Source: Zizania palustris
Lineage: Eukaryota; Streptophyta; Magnoliopsida; Poales; Poaceae
DNA length: 64,000 nucleotides
Direction of reading: 5' to 3'
Assembly: GCA_019279435.1 (NCBI GenBank)
Contig: JAAALK010000289.1
Span: forward strand, 51,153,164-51,217,163
The position numbers and the translations under genes were made by a program. Below the pieces are notes generated by a model. It saw nothing but the letters and a program-made list of their open reading frames with translations, searched no databases and was not told the origin of the DNA. Shown here one piece after another: positions 1 to 10,161 of this stretch; within the stretch, counting starts at the first letter, position 1, and every line of letters starts with the position of its first letter.

Positions 1-909
1 CCTATTGTCAAGCCATGGTCATTTCGAGGTTGGGGTTTAGACTTCATCGGCCAGATTCACCCTCCTTCATCAAAAGGACATCGGTTCGTGTTGATGGCAA
101 TGGATTACTTCACTAAGTGGACCGAGGCCGTACCTCTCAAGAACATAACTCACAACGAGGTACGTGATTTTATTTTGAAGCACATCATACATAGATTCGG
201 CATTCCCCAAACTCTTACTATGGATCAAGGCAGTTCATTTGTTTTTGGAGAAGTAAGGGACTTCGCCGAATATTATGGTTTTAAGTTGATAAACTCTTCA
301 CCTTACTATGCTTAGGCCAATGGTCAGGCCGAGTCTAGTAATAAAACCGTGATTAAGCTCATTAAGAAGAAAATCGAGGAGTTCCCTAAAAGGTGGCATG
401 AGGTGCTTTCTGAGGCACTATGGGCTTGTAGGATTGCAAAGCACGGTGCTACCAAGGTCAGTCCGTATGAGTTGGTATATGGACAAGAAGTCGTTCTGCC
501 TGTAGAGGTAGATCTTGGCTCCTTAAGAGTGTTAAAGCAAGACGACTCATCGGTCAATGAGTATGAGGCTCTTTTGAAAGATAATCTGGAGGAAGTGACC
601 GATAAGAGACTAAGGGCTTTAGAAGCCATAGAAGTAGACAAGAAGAGAGTAGCTAAAGCCTACAATAAGAAGGTTAAACCAAAATTGTTTCAAATAGGAG
701 ACTTGGTATGGAAAACGATTTTGCCTTTAGGCACGAAGAGTCCCAAGTTTGGCAAATGGTCACCTAGATGGGAAGGTCCTTTTAAGATAGCCGAAATCGC
801 TCCCGACAATGCATACGTATTGGAATCCATGCAGGGAGAGCGGTTTCGAAGAGCTTTGAATGGTAAGTACTTGAAGAGGTACTTCCCAAGTGTGTGGCAA
901 ACATCATAA
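1..909 (+). pseudogene. gypsy integrase (C-terminal part of pol), one nonsense codon
   Basis: The protein inserts retrotransposon cDNA into host DNA. Reading frame 1 is open from the first base to TAA at 907-909 apart from one TAG at 313-315. Visible parts are the first catalytic Asp in GLDFIG (about codon 15), the second Asp in TMDQGSS (about codon 76), the catalytic Glu in NGQAES just after the TAG, and the C-terminal module with PRWEGPFKI. By comparison with the family the TAG replaces a Gln codon (YYA-stop-ANGQAE). The zinc-binding N-terminus lies upstream of the window. The reading frame is otherwise well kept, so this copy is fairly young. It ends about 85 bases before the LTR, as usual for Tat elements without a 3' insert. 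Confidence 0.9.
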
Positions 910-975
910 AAGTGTTGAAAAGCCGATATGGATGGTATCGTCTTTAGCTCATTGTGCTTTTAGTTCACTAGTTCA

Positions 976-994
976 CTAAAAGGCAGGGGGCATG
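976..994 (+). other. polypurine tract of E0
   Basis: The sequence ACTAAAAGGCAGGGGGCAT directly precedes the LTR start TGTTGATAG. This is where plus-strand priming of cDNA would begin. An equivalent purine run (ACACAGGGGGCATG) precedes the 3' LTR of E1. Confidence 0.7.
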
Positions 995-2279
995 TGTTGA
1001 TAGCCAAAAATGGCATTAATGGCTAGATTGTCAAAATATCAATTTTTGGTGATTTGGGCCGAAAGTACACATGTCCAGGGCCTGGCCGAAGCCCTACAGG
1101 GCCGAAGTCCGTTGAGCTATGGGCTCCGAAAGCCTCTAGGCAGCCCATGGGCTTCGGCCGGGAAGCCTTCGAAGGCCCACGCTACCGAAGCTTCGGCCCA
1201 AGGAGTAGGCCTCGATGGGCCTAGCCGAAGCCCACTTCGGTAGAGTTAGAATTGTATGCGTTTCCAGCTCAATCTTTATCTCTATCTGGCCGGATTAATA
1301 GCAGATTAGATTGGGAGCTAAGCCCCTATAAATAGAGAGGCAAGGCCGGCGTAGAGAGCCCCCCAACTCAAACCAAACCAAAGCCCCATGCTTTGATCGT
1401 ATTTACTTTACCTTTATTTTCCTGTACCTCTTCGTGGGTTTGCCTGGAAGCCCTCCGCCGGCCACTATGGAACTGTGGTAACCCTTGTTACTTTGCTTGT
1501 GATGTATCCGTTAATCTACGTAATAGATTGCTATCGCCTTGTTACTTCGCCTATGAAGTATCCGCTAATCTACGTAACAGATTGCTACCTTCGCTACAAG
1601 TGCAACATCTAGCAAAATTCGGTCCTCAAGCCGAATTGGTACTTCGAATTCTCTCTGTTGAAGGTTCGCACGTTCGGAGCTACTTCACCAGAGGTGTCCG
1701 GAGCTGAGAGATCAGTTTCAGAAGTCCCCAGGACACCCTTCGGCGGGACTTCAGGCTCTGGCAACAGGCTCGCCAAGCATACTTTGTCGCAACAGGCTTC
1801 GCCACGATCATACTCTGCACCTGACGAAGTCACGCCCACGCGCGGCCCTCGAGTCCTTATTACGTAGTTTGCTGTATCGGAGAGCTCACGCCGAACCCCG
1901 CTGTTCGGAGGTGATCATCGCGTCCAGATCTGTTCGAAGTTCATCTTCGGCCGGGTCAGTCTGAACGCCAAAGCACCCTTCGGCGGAGTACTTCGCACCA
2001 AACGCCGAAGGTACACTTCGGTGACCCCTTCGCACCAGACTTCGAACCAGGCGGGGTCTGACTAGTTTGCTGATTTTATTCTGTTTAAACTATTTCTTTC
2101 GGCTAATTGGGTTATTTTGTGTAATATGGTTGCCTGGCGACTCCACCCCCCTTATCACTATTAAGGGTAGTCGAAACGCGACGTCGGTGCCATGTCACGC
2201 TTAGGCTTGTCCCTAAGTATCTGTGCACTTTTGTATCGTCGAACTGACCCAAGTGCGGGGGCATGTTTCCGTGTTAACA
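995..2279 (+). repeat. 3' LTR of E0 (1285 bp)
   Basis: The LTR runs TG...CA. It carries a TATA box at 1327-1334, clusters of CCGAAG/CTTCGG, and a repeated segment around 1490-1590 in which the phrase RTATCCGYTAATCTACGTAAYAGATTGCTA occurs twice in diverged form. Its 3' end contains a GACTCCACCCCCC-like region followed by CGAAACGCGACGTCGGTGCCATG, which is shared with E1 and with the solo LTR at 10162-11395. The short open frames inside it carry no recognisable domain and I do not call them genes. Confidence 0.9.
1327..1334 (+). promoter_or_regulatory. TATA box in E0 LTR
   Basis: TATAAATA in the context CCCCTATAAATAGAGAGGC. This is the expected Pol II core promoter of the LTR. The same context occurs in reverse in the solo LTR near 11050-11063. 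Confidence 0.7.
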
Positions 2280-2631
2280 CCCATCACTAAAGTACTTTTC
2301 TATGGTAGTGAAAACTCTAATCGGTAGTTCTTTCATAGCCAGGATGTTTATGTTGCATGGCGATCTAGCACTACTAGTGCAATTTGATGTTAATCCAGTA
2401 GAAATCCGGTGCTAGCCACGTTGTGGGCGAGGTACATGTGGGGTTCTGGTAGTGATTCAATCCAAGTTGTGATAGAAGGAGGTAGTGATGGCAATTAAAA
2501 GTGAAACAGGGAATAGGAGAAAATTACTAGTAATAGCCGATGGATGTATATGTATATTTTAATATTAATGAGTATTAATGGTGCAAATTAATGTGCATTT
2601 TAAATTAAATGTCACACCACAATAACTCACC
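2280..2631. other. non-coding upstream region of the CCT gene
   Basis: No coding potential was seen. It includes a short self-complementary area near 2285-2312 (CACTAAAG...GGTAGTG), which is too weak to call a transposon end. It becomes AT-rich towards the TATA box at 2632 and probably holds the gene's promoter. Confidence 0.5.
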
Positions 2632-2639
2632 TATAAAAG
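2632..2639 (+). promoter_or_regulatory. TATA box of the CCT gene
   Basis: TATAAAAG lies 54 bases upstream of the ATG at 2686. Transcription usually starts about 30 bases downstream of a plant TATA box, which would fall near 2662-2670. That makes ATG 2686 a better start than the in-frame ATG at 2659. Confidence 0.55.
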
Positions 2640-2685
2640 ATTATGATAAGCACGGCGCATGCCAGAGAGAGAGAGAGAGGGCATA

Positions 2686-3306
2686 ATGGAACGACCGATG
2701 ACCCCTTTCTTGCTTGTCGCCGACCGCTCATCGTCGCCTTTCCAGCAACGTGCAGTGGCTGTGAATAGGGGAGATCTACTAGCGGTCAGGAGGTACAGTG
2801 CAGAGGAGCGACAGGAGCACATCAACAAGTATCGGAGCAAGCGTCGCCACCGCAACTTCAACAAGAGGATCACTGTGAGTACTTTTCAAGCAAATAACTA
2901 TTAATGTATATATGTGTTTGATTAATCAATCGTGTGCCTCCATGCTCATGCATATGTACAAATTATATTGAATCAGTATGTTGGCCGGAAGAGGCATGCG
3001 GACGGCCAAGCGAGGGTGAATGGATGTTTCGCCAGTGGCACAAAAGACAATGGTGGTGAAGAGGTATCGGTAGATGACACACCATCGCTGCTGAACAATA
3101 ACAATGATATCACTGCAACTGAAGCGATGACAACCACTGTACCAGAGTGGTGGCCAGAAATGCAGGTGGAGGTGGCCAACAGGGAGGAAGATCTATTATG
3201 CGCTGGCATCGTGAATGACCTTCAACAATGGGATGCCAACAAAATAGATATGTTCGCCACTTCCTACCTCGGCGTCTCCTCCATGGACCTGAATGCCTAC
3301 CTTTAG
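2686..3306 (+). CDS. small CCT-motif protein (CMF/CONSTANS-like), two exons
   Basis: Exons are 2686-2874 and 2977-3306, joined by a GT-AG intron in phase 0 (GTGAGT donor, AATCAG acceptor). The product is about 172 residues (181 if ATG 2659 is used). Only after splicing does a CCT motif appear at about residues 40-83: basic KYRSKRRHRNFNKRIT in exon 1 continues into YVGRKRHADGQARVNG in exon 2. CCT motifs bind DNA with NF-Y partners and control flowering time in grasses. There is no B-box or response-regulator domain, so it resembles CMF-type genes. The C-terminal tail is acidic with PEWWPEMQ. Several consensus residues differ (GCF where GRF is usual), so it is either a diverged member or a decaying copy. 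It is intact by sequence: no stops, good splice sites and a TATA box. It lies in the only host-like island of the window. Confidence 0.75.
2875..2976 (+). other. intron of the CCT gene (102 bp)
   Basis: The intron starts GTGAGT and ends CAG. It is AT-rich and falls inside the CCT motif, directly before the YVGRK segment. As I recall, other CCT genes also carry an intron near this point, which supports a true gene rather than a retrocopy. Confidence 0.7.
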
Positions 3307-4453
3307 TAGTGCTCAATTGTCGCCTTCAAAAATTACTTATTTTGGCCTAGAGAGATGATCAATTCCTCAACCGATCTATATTTTAGTCATTTAATGTGTA
3401 TCGAAACATGGATCGATCTACAATGAATATTATGTCATGTTTGTAGCCATTGCTTGCATGCATTGGCTGTTCACAGTTGACAGTGGTGCACGCCAGCTTA
3501 CAAGCATGGACGGATGCACATGATGCATGTGATACTGAAATTTAGAATTATATTATTTGTCATGTAAACTCTCTACTTGTGTAATAGCCAGCGAAAAAAT
3601 AATGGATGGGTTATTATTATTATTTTCAAATATAGCAAGCCCATATAGGCCTTTCTAGCTCAGCATAGGCTTAGTCTTGACAACCAATTAACTCTACACA
3701 ATATTACAAAATACACTAATCAACACTAATCCTTCCCTCTCCCATGGGTGGTTCTACATAGTAGTTTAGGTGAGCCACACACTACCTATATTTTGGCCCA
3801 GAAGATTATAAAATAGCAAAAATTTACCTACTCAAACAAGATCATGTAGGGAAACTGCTCCTTGCAGCATGCCAGATCTGGGCCTCATGCCCCGAACATT
3901 GCCTCCTCCCATTAAATGTCATCGACTTCTGCTATGACCCGCACGTTGCTTTCGCCTCCAACATCATCGATCGGCCACTTTCGCACCCTACTGCTGGCTA
4001 CACTTGTCTCCATGCTTACCCTCACATGCCTCTAGCTAGGCAGCCACCCACACACCTCACCCCTCTAGCCCCGCTCAGCTCACACATCGTTCCTCCGCCT
4101 CCTTGCACCCCTACAAGTTGTGCACTTCCTGCCTCTAGCCCCCCCGAGTGTAGAATTTATTCACCCCCTATGCCCACTAGGAAAGCAAATTTAACATGGT
4201 ACAAAATGGACACATACTAGTTTTAGTTATTTGTCCAGTGGATTATATCTACTAGTTTGTTTCATTAGCTAGGTTAGTGGCATTAACTTTTGTTGGTGCC
4301 ATCGACAGAGTTCTCTTGATTAATACATGATACTTTCATGTGTCTCCTAGAAAACTATTATTAACTATTTGTTATGCATGACCAATAGGCTGCACTATGT
4401 CTATAATGATATATTTCTCCATATGTCATTTTGGAGCACCTTTTCCCATCTCA
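3307..4453. other. non-coding region
   Basis: It holds the 3' flank of the CCT gene and then intergenic DNA. Around 3850-4150 it turns C-rich with no recognisable protein. I see no RNA gene or transposon end here. Confidence 0.5.
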
Positions 4454-5222
4454 TGGGTTGTTTGGATCAAGGACTCATCTTACCACAACTCAAGTTAGGC
4501 ATGCCCCAATCAGCTAGCGTATTGTTTGTTATACTATGACACTTTAGGTTGCCAAATGAAGTGATTTTTTCTAAATAATACATTTTTATTCAAAATTTAA
4601 AATTTGGTATGTGTATTTCAAAAACTACAAAAATAGCCTGTTGTAGGGTTATGGTCTACCGATCTAGGCTTTTTGGGCATATGTGGGCAGACCATCTGCC
4701 AATCTAACCTAGATCGGACGATTATTTGCCGACAGATGCCCAATCGATAAATGCCAGGTGGGCATGGGTGCGGGGACTGCTAACTAGGCTTCTATCGACA
4801 ACAGAGCTAATTTTTGACACACTGCCATCTATCAGCAGATCATTTGCCAATCTAGGGTTAATCGACAGATGGTCTGTCGACATATGCCTAAAAACCCTAG
4901 ATCAGCAAATCATAGTTTGACAATACGCTATCTTTGCAATTTCTAAAATCCATGTGCCGGATTTGAAATTTTGAATAAAAATGTATTATTTAAAAAAGTC
5001 AAAGAAAGTTTGGGATCTATTAAATGCTTTGCTATAGCTTTTTATGCTAAACTTATGGTGAGGAAATCATTTGCCTTAGTCTTTTGTCAAACTTGTGGTA
5101 GGAATCCAAATGACAACCTCAATAAAATTGCCACACTTTTGTCTATCAAACAAATAATTCTAATTTTCCACAAAGTTAAGCATGTCATAACATCGGCAAA
5201 TGCCTAACCTTAGGCATGGCAA
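4454..5222. repeat. long inverted-repeat (foldback/MITE-like) element
   Basis: The arm at 4562-4701 is the reverse complement of 4861-5000 at roughly 75% identity by eye. Examples are AATAATACATTTTTATTCAAAA on the left against TTTTGAATAAAAATGTATTATT on the right, and GATCTAGGCTTTTTGGGCATATG on the left against CATATGCCTAAAAACCCTAGATC on the right. Complementarity continues inwards to about 4745/4810. Weaker similarity continues outwards to GGGTTGTTTGGATCAAGGAC at 4454 and TTAGGCATGGCAAGTTGA near 5221. No transposase is present. It could be a non-autonomous DNA transposon or a hairpin RNA source. The outer limits are uncertain; the core at 4562-5000 is firm. Confidence 0.65.
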
Positions 5223-6004
5223 GTTGACTCATACTACAAGAAAATTGGAGACTTTCGTCGGCTTACACAACCCTTATACTTGCATTATTGTTTGCATACC
5301 AAGCTCTAGATTTCGCTACTTCGCTACTTTGTTGTTTTCTATCTATATACTAAGTGTCTATGCAAGGATATTTTCCACTTCTAGAGCTTTTATAAAATAT
5401 TTGCTTTGATTTTCTGTCATAATTTTCATATTGCTAATATAAGCATTGTGTTATGTCCACTTTTTGTATTAATGTTTGACTTGTGAACCAATGTGTAACA
5501 TCTCAATATTCCAGTTGTTTAAAACTTGTTATTTTAATAAAATCTTAATTGTGGAATTTTGGTTTTTATCGATTTATTGGTATTGGTGCCAAAATAAATC
5601 CAAGAAAAACTTCAATAAAACTCCAAATTGAAAATTTCATTCCGATTCATTCTTGAGTACCAAATTCCACCACTAAAATCATCATATCCGAAAATTATTA
5701 TTCACCATCAAGAAAGTAATTTTCATTATTTCTCTCAAACTTCAAATTGATCATCATTTTTGTATCATTCAGCAAATCATCTTTTTTCTCTAGTAAACAG
5801 TGAAAAGTTTTAAGATTACCTAACCATTCAAATTTTTGAATCAAACTTTAGCATTTACCTATCACTATTGCTGAATTAATAAGATGCCATCAGATTTTAT
5901 ATATATTAGATTAAAGAACTCAATGCTAGGCTAGCACTATTGATGAATTAATAATAAAAACAACATAAGGAAATTACCTAAAATGTGAATATATATTCTG
6001 ATTT
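5223..6004. other. AT-rich non-coding region
   Basis: No gene was seen. A CACTA-like terminus phrase (TACTACAAGAAAATT) stands at about 5226-5240, but I found no partner end. The part next to 6005 probably corresponds to a lost intron or exon area of the phosphatase pseudogene. Confidence 0.4.
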
Positions 6005-6458
6005 GTATTTATGAAGAAATTCGTCGTAGAAGCCATACACCTGCAGAAAATGCATAAGATCAATGAACAAATGATATCCGTATTTACCAAGAAATTCATC
6101 GTAGAAGCCATACACTTGTGTGATCCGACTGCTCTCATGGTTTCCACGTATTAAAGTTATACGATCTCGATACCTAACACGAAGGTGTATTTGTCATAGC
6201 AGTTACATGAGAAATTAATAGAGTAAGCATGGATTACCATTTATTAGGAGAGTGAGATCATCAGTTAACATTAAGAGATACAACAAGTAGTTACATTAAA
6301 TTAAAATTATATATGTTGTCAACAACATTTACTTTTATGGCTAACAGAAGCAGAAACGTCTCAACAGAATAAAATCCTAGGTGAACAAAATCCCCAATGA
6401 ACAACTAGTTTTTCTTTGGGCAGTCACCGCCAACATTGAACAGCTCTTTCATGTCAAA
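6005..6458 (-). pseudogene. protein phosphatase 4 catalytic subunit fragment, intron-bearing
   Basis: Three exon pieces of a PPP-family Ser/Thr phosphatase read on the minus strand. The piece at about 6338-6458 reads DMKELFNVGGDCPKKN, then a stop, then LFIGDFVHLGFYSVETFLL. The piece at 6116-6178 reads [17 protein letters not shown], then RITQ. The piece at 6005-6040 reads [12 protein letters not shown]. The words GGDCPK and LIRGNHES fit PP4 (PPX) better than PP2A. Damage is clear: a TAG replaces the Tyr before LF, the metal-site signature GDxVDRG has become GDFVHLG, the acceptor before VRY is lost, and the following exons and the GDxHG exon are not seen. Introns remain (about 6179-6337, and 6041-6115), so this is a decayed genomic copy and not a processed one. 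The 75 bases at 6041-6115 resemble a second copy of the VYGFYDE exon. Confidence 0.75.
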
Positions 6459-6949
6459 CAACTAAATTAAATTAATTGTACAAGGAGCTAGAATGATTTG
6501 GATTATGAAATCAAATAAAAAATGGGAGTTGTATCAACCACCAACATAATAATCAGAAGATTAAGTGATATCAGTTTGACATGGTTTTGAAACAAAGAAT
6601 ATCCACACGGGCCTATGGAACTTGTCTTTCAGAGAAAAACAGGAGGATCCTACTGAACATTTATGTATAACATGCTACATAACATCTAGAATGATATCAG
6701 TTTGACATGGTAGATAGATAAAGGAACGGACCTTGGTACATGTAGTGACGAACACCAGCGTCTTGCAACAGACCACAACATAGAAGGCGCTAGCAGAAAC
6801 GCAAACGCATGCAGGATCTGCGTGGAGAAATGTCATTATTTTGTAGTATCTTTCACAACAAATTTCCTGAATTTATTTTCATGTAGTATCTTTCACAACA
6901 AAAAGTGACTGCATGGACTTGACAACCTTTGGATTCAACAAATCCCTTG
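6459..6949. other. non-coding region
   Basis: No coding signal. A direct repeat of 21 bases (TGTAGTATCTTTCACAACAAA) occurs at 6842-6862 and 6882-6902. The phrase GATATCAGTTTGACATGGT also occurs twice (near 6567 and 6695). Confidence 0.4.
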
Positions 6950-8698
6950 GCATTTTACATGCAAAATTTAAACTGCTAAGCTTCCTCGACACCAATGTTG
7001 AATGATTTTTTAAATATGTAACAATAACGTACCTCGAATCATCGGCGTCTAGTTATGTGATTTCCACCTCGATCGATCTACCCATCGGCTTATACCCTGA
7101 CATCATTTAGGCCTAGATCATTTGCTTCAGCATTTTGTTCCCTCGTAATGTAAATGAATGTTATATTCTTGAATCATGTCATCATTTCTTGGCATCGTCT
7201 GTGATACTCTTTTAACATGTCGTCCTTGCACTCGTATTCACCCAATAGCTATCTCATTTCTAGGAACGAATCTCCCAAGATTTCCATTATGTCGGTGCCA
7301 ACCGCCTTTAACAGTTGCAATCTCTTTAACACTGCTTCATACTCAGCTTGATTGTTGGTGGAGAACGGCTTGATGGTGTATGCAAACTCAAATGATGCCC
7401 CCGTGGGGAGATAATTACCAGCCCTATACCACATTCATGCTGACACACTCATCTATCGAAGAACAAGGTCTATGGTGTCGGCTCGACATGATTTACTGCT
7501 TCATTCTTGTGCTGAACTATGAAATCGTCTATTGCTTGCCCTTTTACTGCTTTAGTTGATTCATATCGCAAATCAAACTCGGTAAGGGTGATCACCCATT
7601 TCCCAATACACCCTTTCAACATCGGGGCCGATAGTATGTACTTGATGATATCAGCCTTGCATACTATGGTGCATTCCGTCGATAGCAAATAATGCCTCAA
7701 CTTAGTGCACGAGAAGTATAAGCACAAACAGAGCTTCTCCACCATGGGGTATCAGGTTTTGACATCCAATAGTCTTCTGCTGAGGTAGAAGATCACTCTT
7801 TCTTTCTTGTCGACCTCCTGTACCAGGACTAATCCGATGGATTTATCATTGGATGATAGGTATAGCCTAAAGGGAACCCTTTTTTGTGGGAGCATTAGCA
7901 CTAGTGGCAAGCTCAAATACTCCTTTATTTCATCAAATGCTTTTTGCTGCTTGAACCCCATATGAATTCCTAGCCAGGCTTTAATTTCAACAGTGGTGTG
8001 AATGGCTCCATCCTCTTTGAAAGGTCTGTTATGAATCTTCTGAGGAAATTTATCTTCCCGATTAGTGATTGCAACTTGGTTTTATCGGTAGGGGGTTAAG
8101 TGTTCTTGATTGCCTCGATATTGTGCTGGCTGATCTCAATACCTCTCTCATGTACGATAAAGCCCAAGAACTTGCCTGTTGATACACCAAAGACGCAATT
8201 CTCTGGGTTCATCTTTAGCCCATACTTCCTAGCCCTCTCTAGTACTTGACATAGATCAGCTACATTATTTTGAGTGTCACCTGACTTCACCACGACACCG
8301 TCTATGTATATTTCCACCAATAGGCCTATCAAATCATGAAACATGTGATTCATGGTTCTTTGGTAAGTAGCTCCGACATTCTTCAAGCCAAAGGTCATCG
8401 CCACCCACTTGTAAAGTCTGATGGCGCCTAGGACACCGGAAGGTCGTCTTGTGGATGTCTTCATCGGTCATGAAGATCTGATTATACCTTGTGTTCCCAT
8501 CCATGAAATTGATGATCTTGTGACCCGATACGACGTCCACTAGCAAGTCCACGATCGACATTGGGTACTCATCTTTTGGGGTCACCTTGTTTAGATATCT
8601 AAAATCGGCGTATATCCTAAGCTTCCCACTTTTCTTCCATACTGAGCGCAATATTATATAACCATCTTGTCGTTGCGTGGGAACAACAAAAGCCTACG
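6950..8698 (-). pseudogene. Tat-type gypsy pol fragment: RT, RNase H, second RNase H, linker to integrase
   Basis: Minus-strand pol read in several frames. RT shows GKLRIYADFR and NFMDGNTRYNQI (about 8480-8625), a frame change near 8450, then KWVAMTFGLKNVGATYQRTM and the active site as YIDG (about 8300), where YVDD or YIDD is expected, so a catalytic Asp is lost. The RT-linked RNase H follows (about 7470-7960: VFYLSRRLL, then LCLYFSCTKLRHYLL). The extra archaeal-type RNase H typical of the Tat lineage shows STNNQAEYEAVLKRL (about 7310-7350) and continues with stops through ITREQNAEANDL and an integrase linker to about 6950. The 5' part of pol was cut away where the G0 LTR begins at 8699. Confidence 0.85.
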
Positions 8699-9294
8699 TG
8701 GGGTACCCGTAGTATGATTTGTGTAGGTAGAGGGGGGAGTCATTACTATGGAAAGATGGTTACCTCGATTAATGAGGCAGAGAAAGAATAGAAAGGATGG
8801 ACACGAGAGGGTTTTTAGATATGTTCGGGCCACCCGGAGGATAACAAAACTACTCTTGTATGTGTATGATTGTTCGAGCCGAATCGAACCGGTAAATCGA
8901 CGGGAGGCTGGAATTAGGGGTCCCTCTGGGCGTCTATGAGTGTTCGATCGATTGTCTCTATCTATCTCCCCTCCCCGATCCTTTTATATGAGAAGGACAA
9001 AGGGGGTTACATGGGGTTAATGGGCGTACTAATGGTCGTGGATAATAACCGCATAATAGCCCACTACCAGGACATATATAACTGTAATACTCAATGACAA
9101 CTTTGATGAAGATAACGGTTGTCATGATGGTTCAAGGGTTGCCCGTTGGAGTTCCGACACTCAGGCGAGCTTCCTCCTGAGTGCTGGCTTCGGAGACCAT
9201 GTGGGTCCTCATGGGTTGGTCTTTATGGGTCGCTTGGTGGACAAGCAATCAAAACAAACCATTCGGCAGGGTACCCGGGGTTATATCCCCAACA
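8699..9294 (-). repeat. G0: 3' LTR of a minus-strand gypsy element (596 bp)
   Basis: On the minus strand it begins TGTTGGGGATATAACCCC at 9294 and ends ...GGGTACCCCA at 8699. A TATA box (TATAAAA, plus-strand bases 8982-8988) lies mid-LTR in CTCATATAAAAGG. Directly upstream on the minus strand is GTGGGCTAC, which matches the tract preceding the LTRs of G1 and G2 (GAGGGGCTAC), so this is the 3' LTR and the element body lies at higher coordinates. The start resembles rice RIRE2/Dasheng-like LTRs as I recall them; I do not assert that name. The outer flank is CTACG. Confidence 0.75.
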
Positions 9295-9980
9295 GTAGCC
9301 CACAAGTTCTTTTCATCATGCGACCTGCTCGGAGCAGATGGGAAGAGCTCCAAGTAGTCCTATTGCTGATGCATTTTTTTCCTGATGGGTGCACCGCCCA
9401 GGTGCACCTATCGATTGTAGCCCCTGAGGATGAAGTTTCTTTAGAGAATAAGCTCCAGTCTCAAAAACATTTTCTGAAGAGTTTTCTTTGGCACTGGAGT
9501 GGAGGAACCGTCCGGATTCCTCACCAGGGGGGAAACGTACAGAGCGGTGGCAGTTGACGTCGTCAGTCTTGTGTGCTTTGGAGGCAACCGGTGCTTTTCG
9601 TTTCGACATCCGGAGTGTGGTTTGAAATCTTTTTGTTAGTTCTAGGAATGCGCTGGCGTGATTGATGATGAAAGTAATTTGAGTCACGTGCTGTGCAACC
9701 ACAATACTGTGAGACTTAGAACCGTTTGTGGAGGGGGATCGAAGGTTATAAGTAACTTCTTTGGTGTATCTTGATTTTGTACCCAATCTTGGTGTCTTCT
9801 TTTCCATATGATCCCCTGGCGCCCTGCAAAAGTTCTCAGAATTGCAAATGTGCGGTCTGCTATCGCAAAGCCCAGAGGTTTTTCAACTTCAAACCCTTGG
9901 CAAGTGTCTTAAGGCTTCGACGACGGTGGGTGCTTCCCAGAGGCAAGTTGACCGCGCAGAGGAGTTTCCGCGCGTCCACC
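9295..9980. other. G0 untranslated region between the 3' LTR and the antisense ORF
   Basis: No domain was recognised on either strand. A TATAAGTA at 9747-9754 (plus strand) lies about 230 bases before the antisense ORF start and could be its promoter, but this is weak. Confidence 0.4.
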
Positions 9981-10161
9981 ATGGAGGAAGATACGGTGAA
10001 GGCGTTGGAGAGTCGTGGGGAGATCCCACTGAAGATCATGTATTCGTGACGAGCGGCCAGTGGTGAGGCATTCCCTTCCCCCGACACCCACGAGATCATG
10101 GTTTTTGATTCTTTTTTTCACTTGTGGCTTCGGGTTGCCGGCACATCATTTTCTTCGCGAC
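9981..10161 (+). pseudogene. G0 antisense ORF, segment 1 (putative gypsy-type transposon domain)
   Basis: This is the start of an ORF antisense to element G0. ATG 9981 begins MEEDTVKALESRGEIP. A TGA at 10047-10049 follows, then the same frame and its neighbour give EAFPSPDTHEIMVFDSFF and CGFGLPAHHFLRD up to 10161, where a solo LTR interrupts. The pattern (acidic start, FxSFF, GFGLP, HxFLRD, then YLNPN in segment 2) fits the plant family known as putative gypsy type transposon (PF04195, Transposase_28, from memory). Antisense ORFs of this kind are known from Tat elements. Its function is not known. Frameshifts and stops show that this copy is dead. Confidence 0.7.

Larger units (their letters stand above)
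1..2279 (+). mobile_element. E0: Ty3/gypsy retrotransposon, 3' part
   Basis: The element enters from the left edge of the window. It shows the integrase part of pol, a purine-rich tract and a complete 3' LTR that begins TGTTGATAGC and ends GTGTTAACA. The 5' LTR, gag and the rest of pol lie outside the window. The integrase is closely similar to the integrase pieces in E1 (12067-18812), and the LTR start is shared with E1 and with the solo LTR at 10162-11395, so these three belong to one family group. E1 carries two RNase H domains, which is the known mark of the Tat lineage, so I infer Tat for E0 too. The five bases after the LTR are CCCAT; the partner copy is off-window. Confidence 0.9.

Noticed and set aside
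2932..3306. Separate gene starting at the ATG-like codon upstream of exon 2
   Set aside because: The first residues would be intron; the acceptor at 2976 and the CCT motif across the splice show it is exon 2.
4026..4220. Pro/Ser-rich open frame
   Set aside because: Low-complexity composition, no domain, no promoter or splice context.
5226..5240. CACTA-transposon-like terminus (TACTACAAGAAAATT)
   Set aside because: No matching inverted end, no 3-base target duplication and no transposase found; could be chance.
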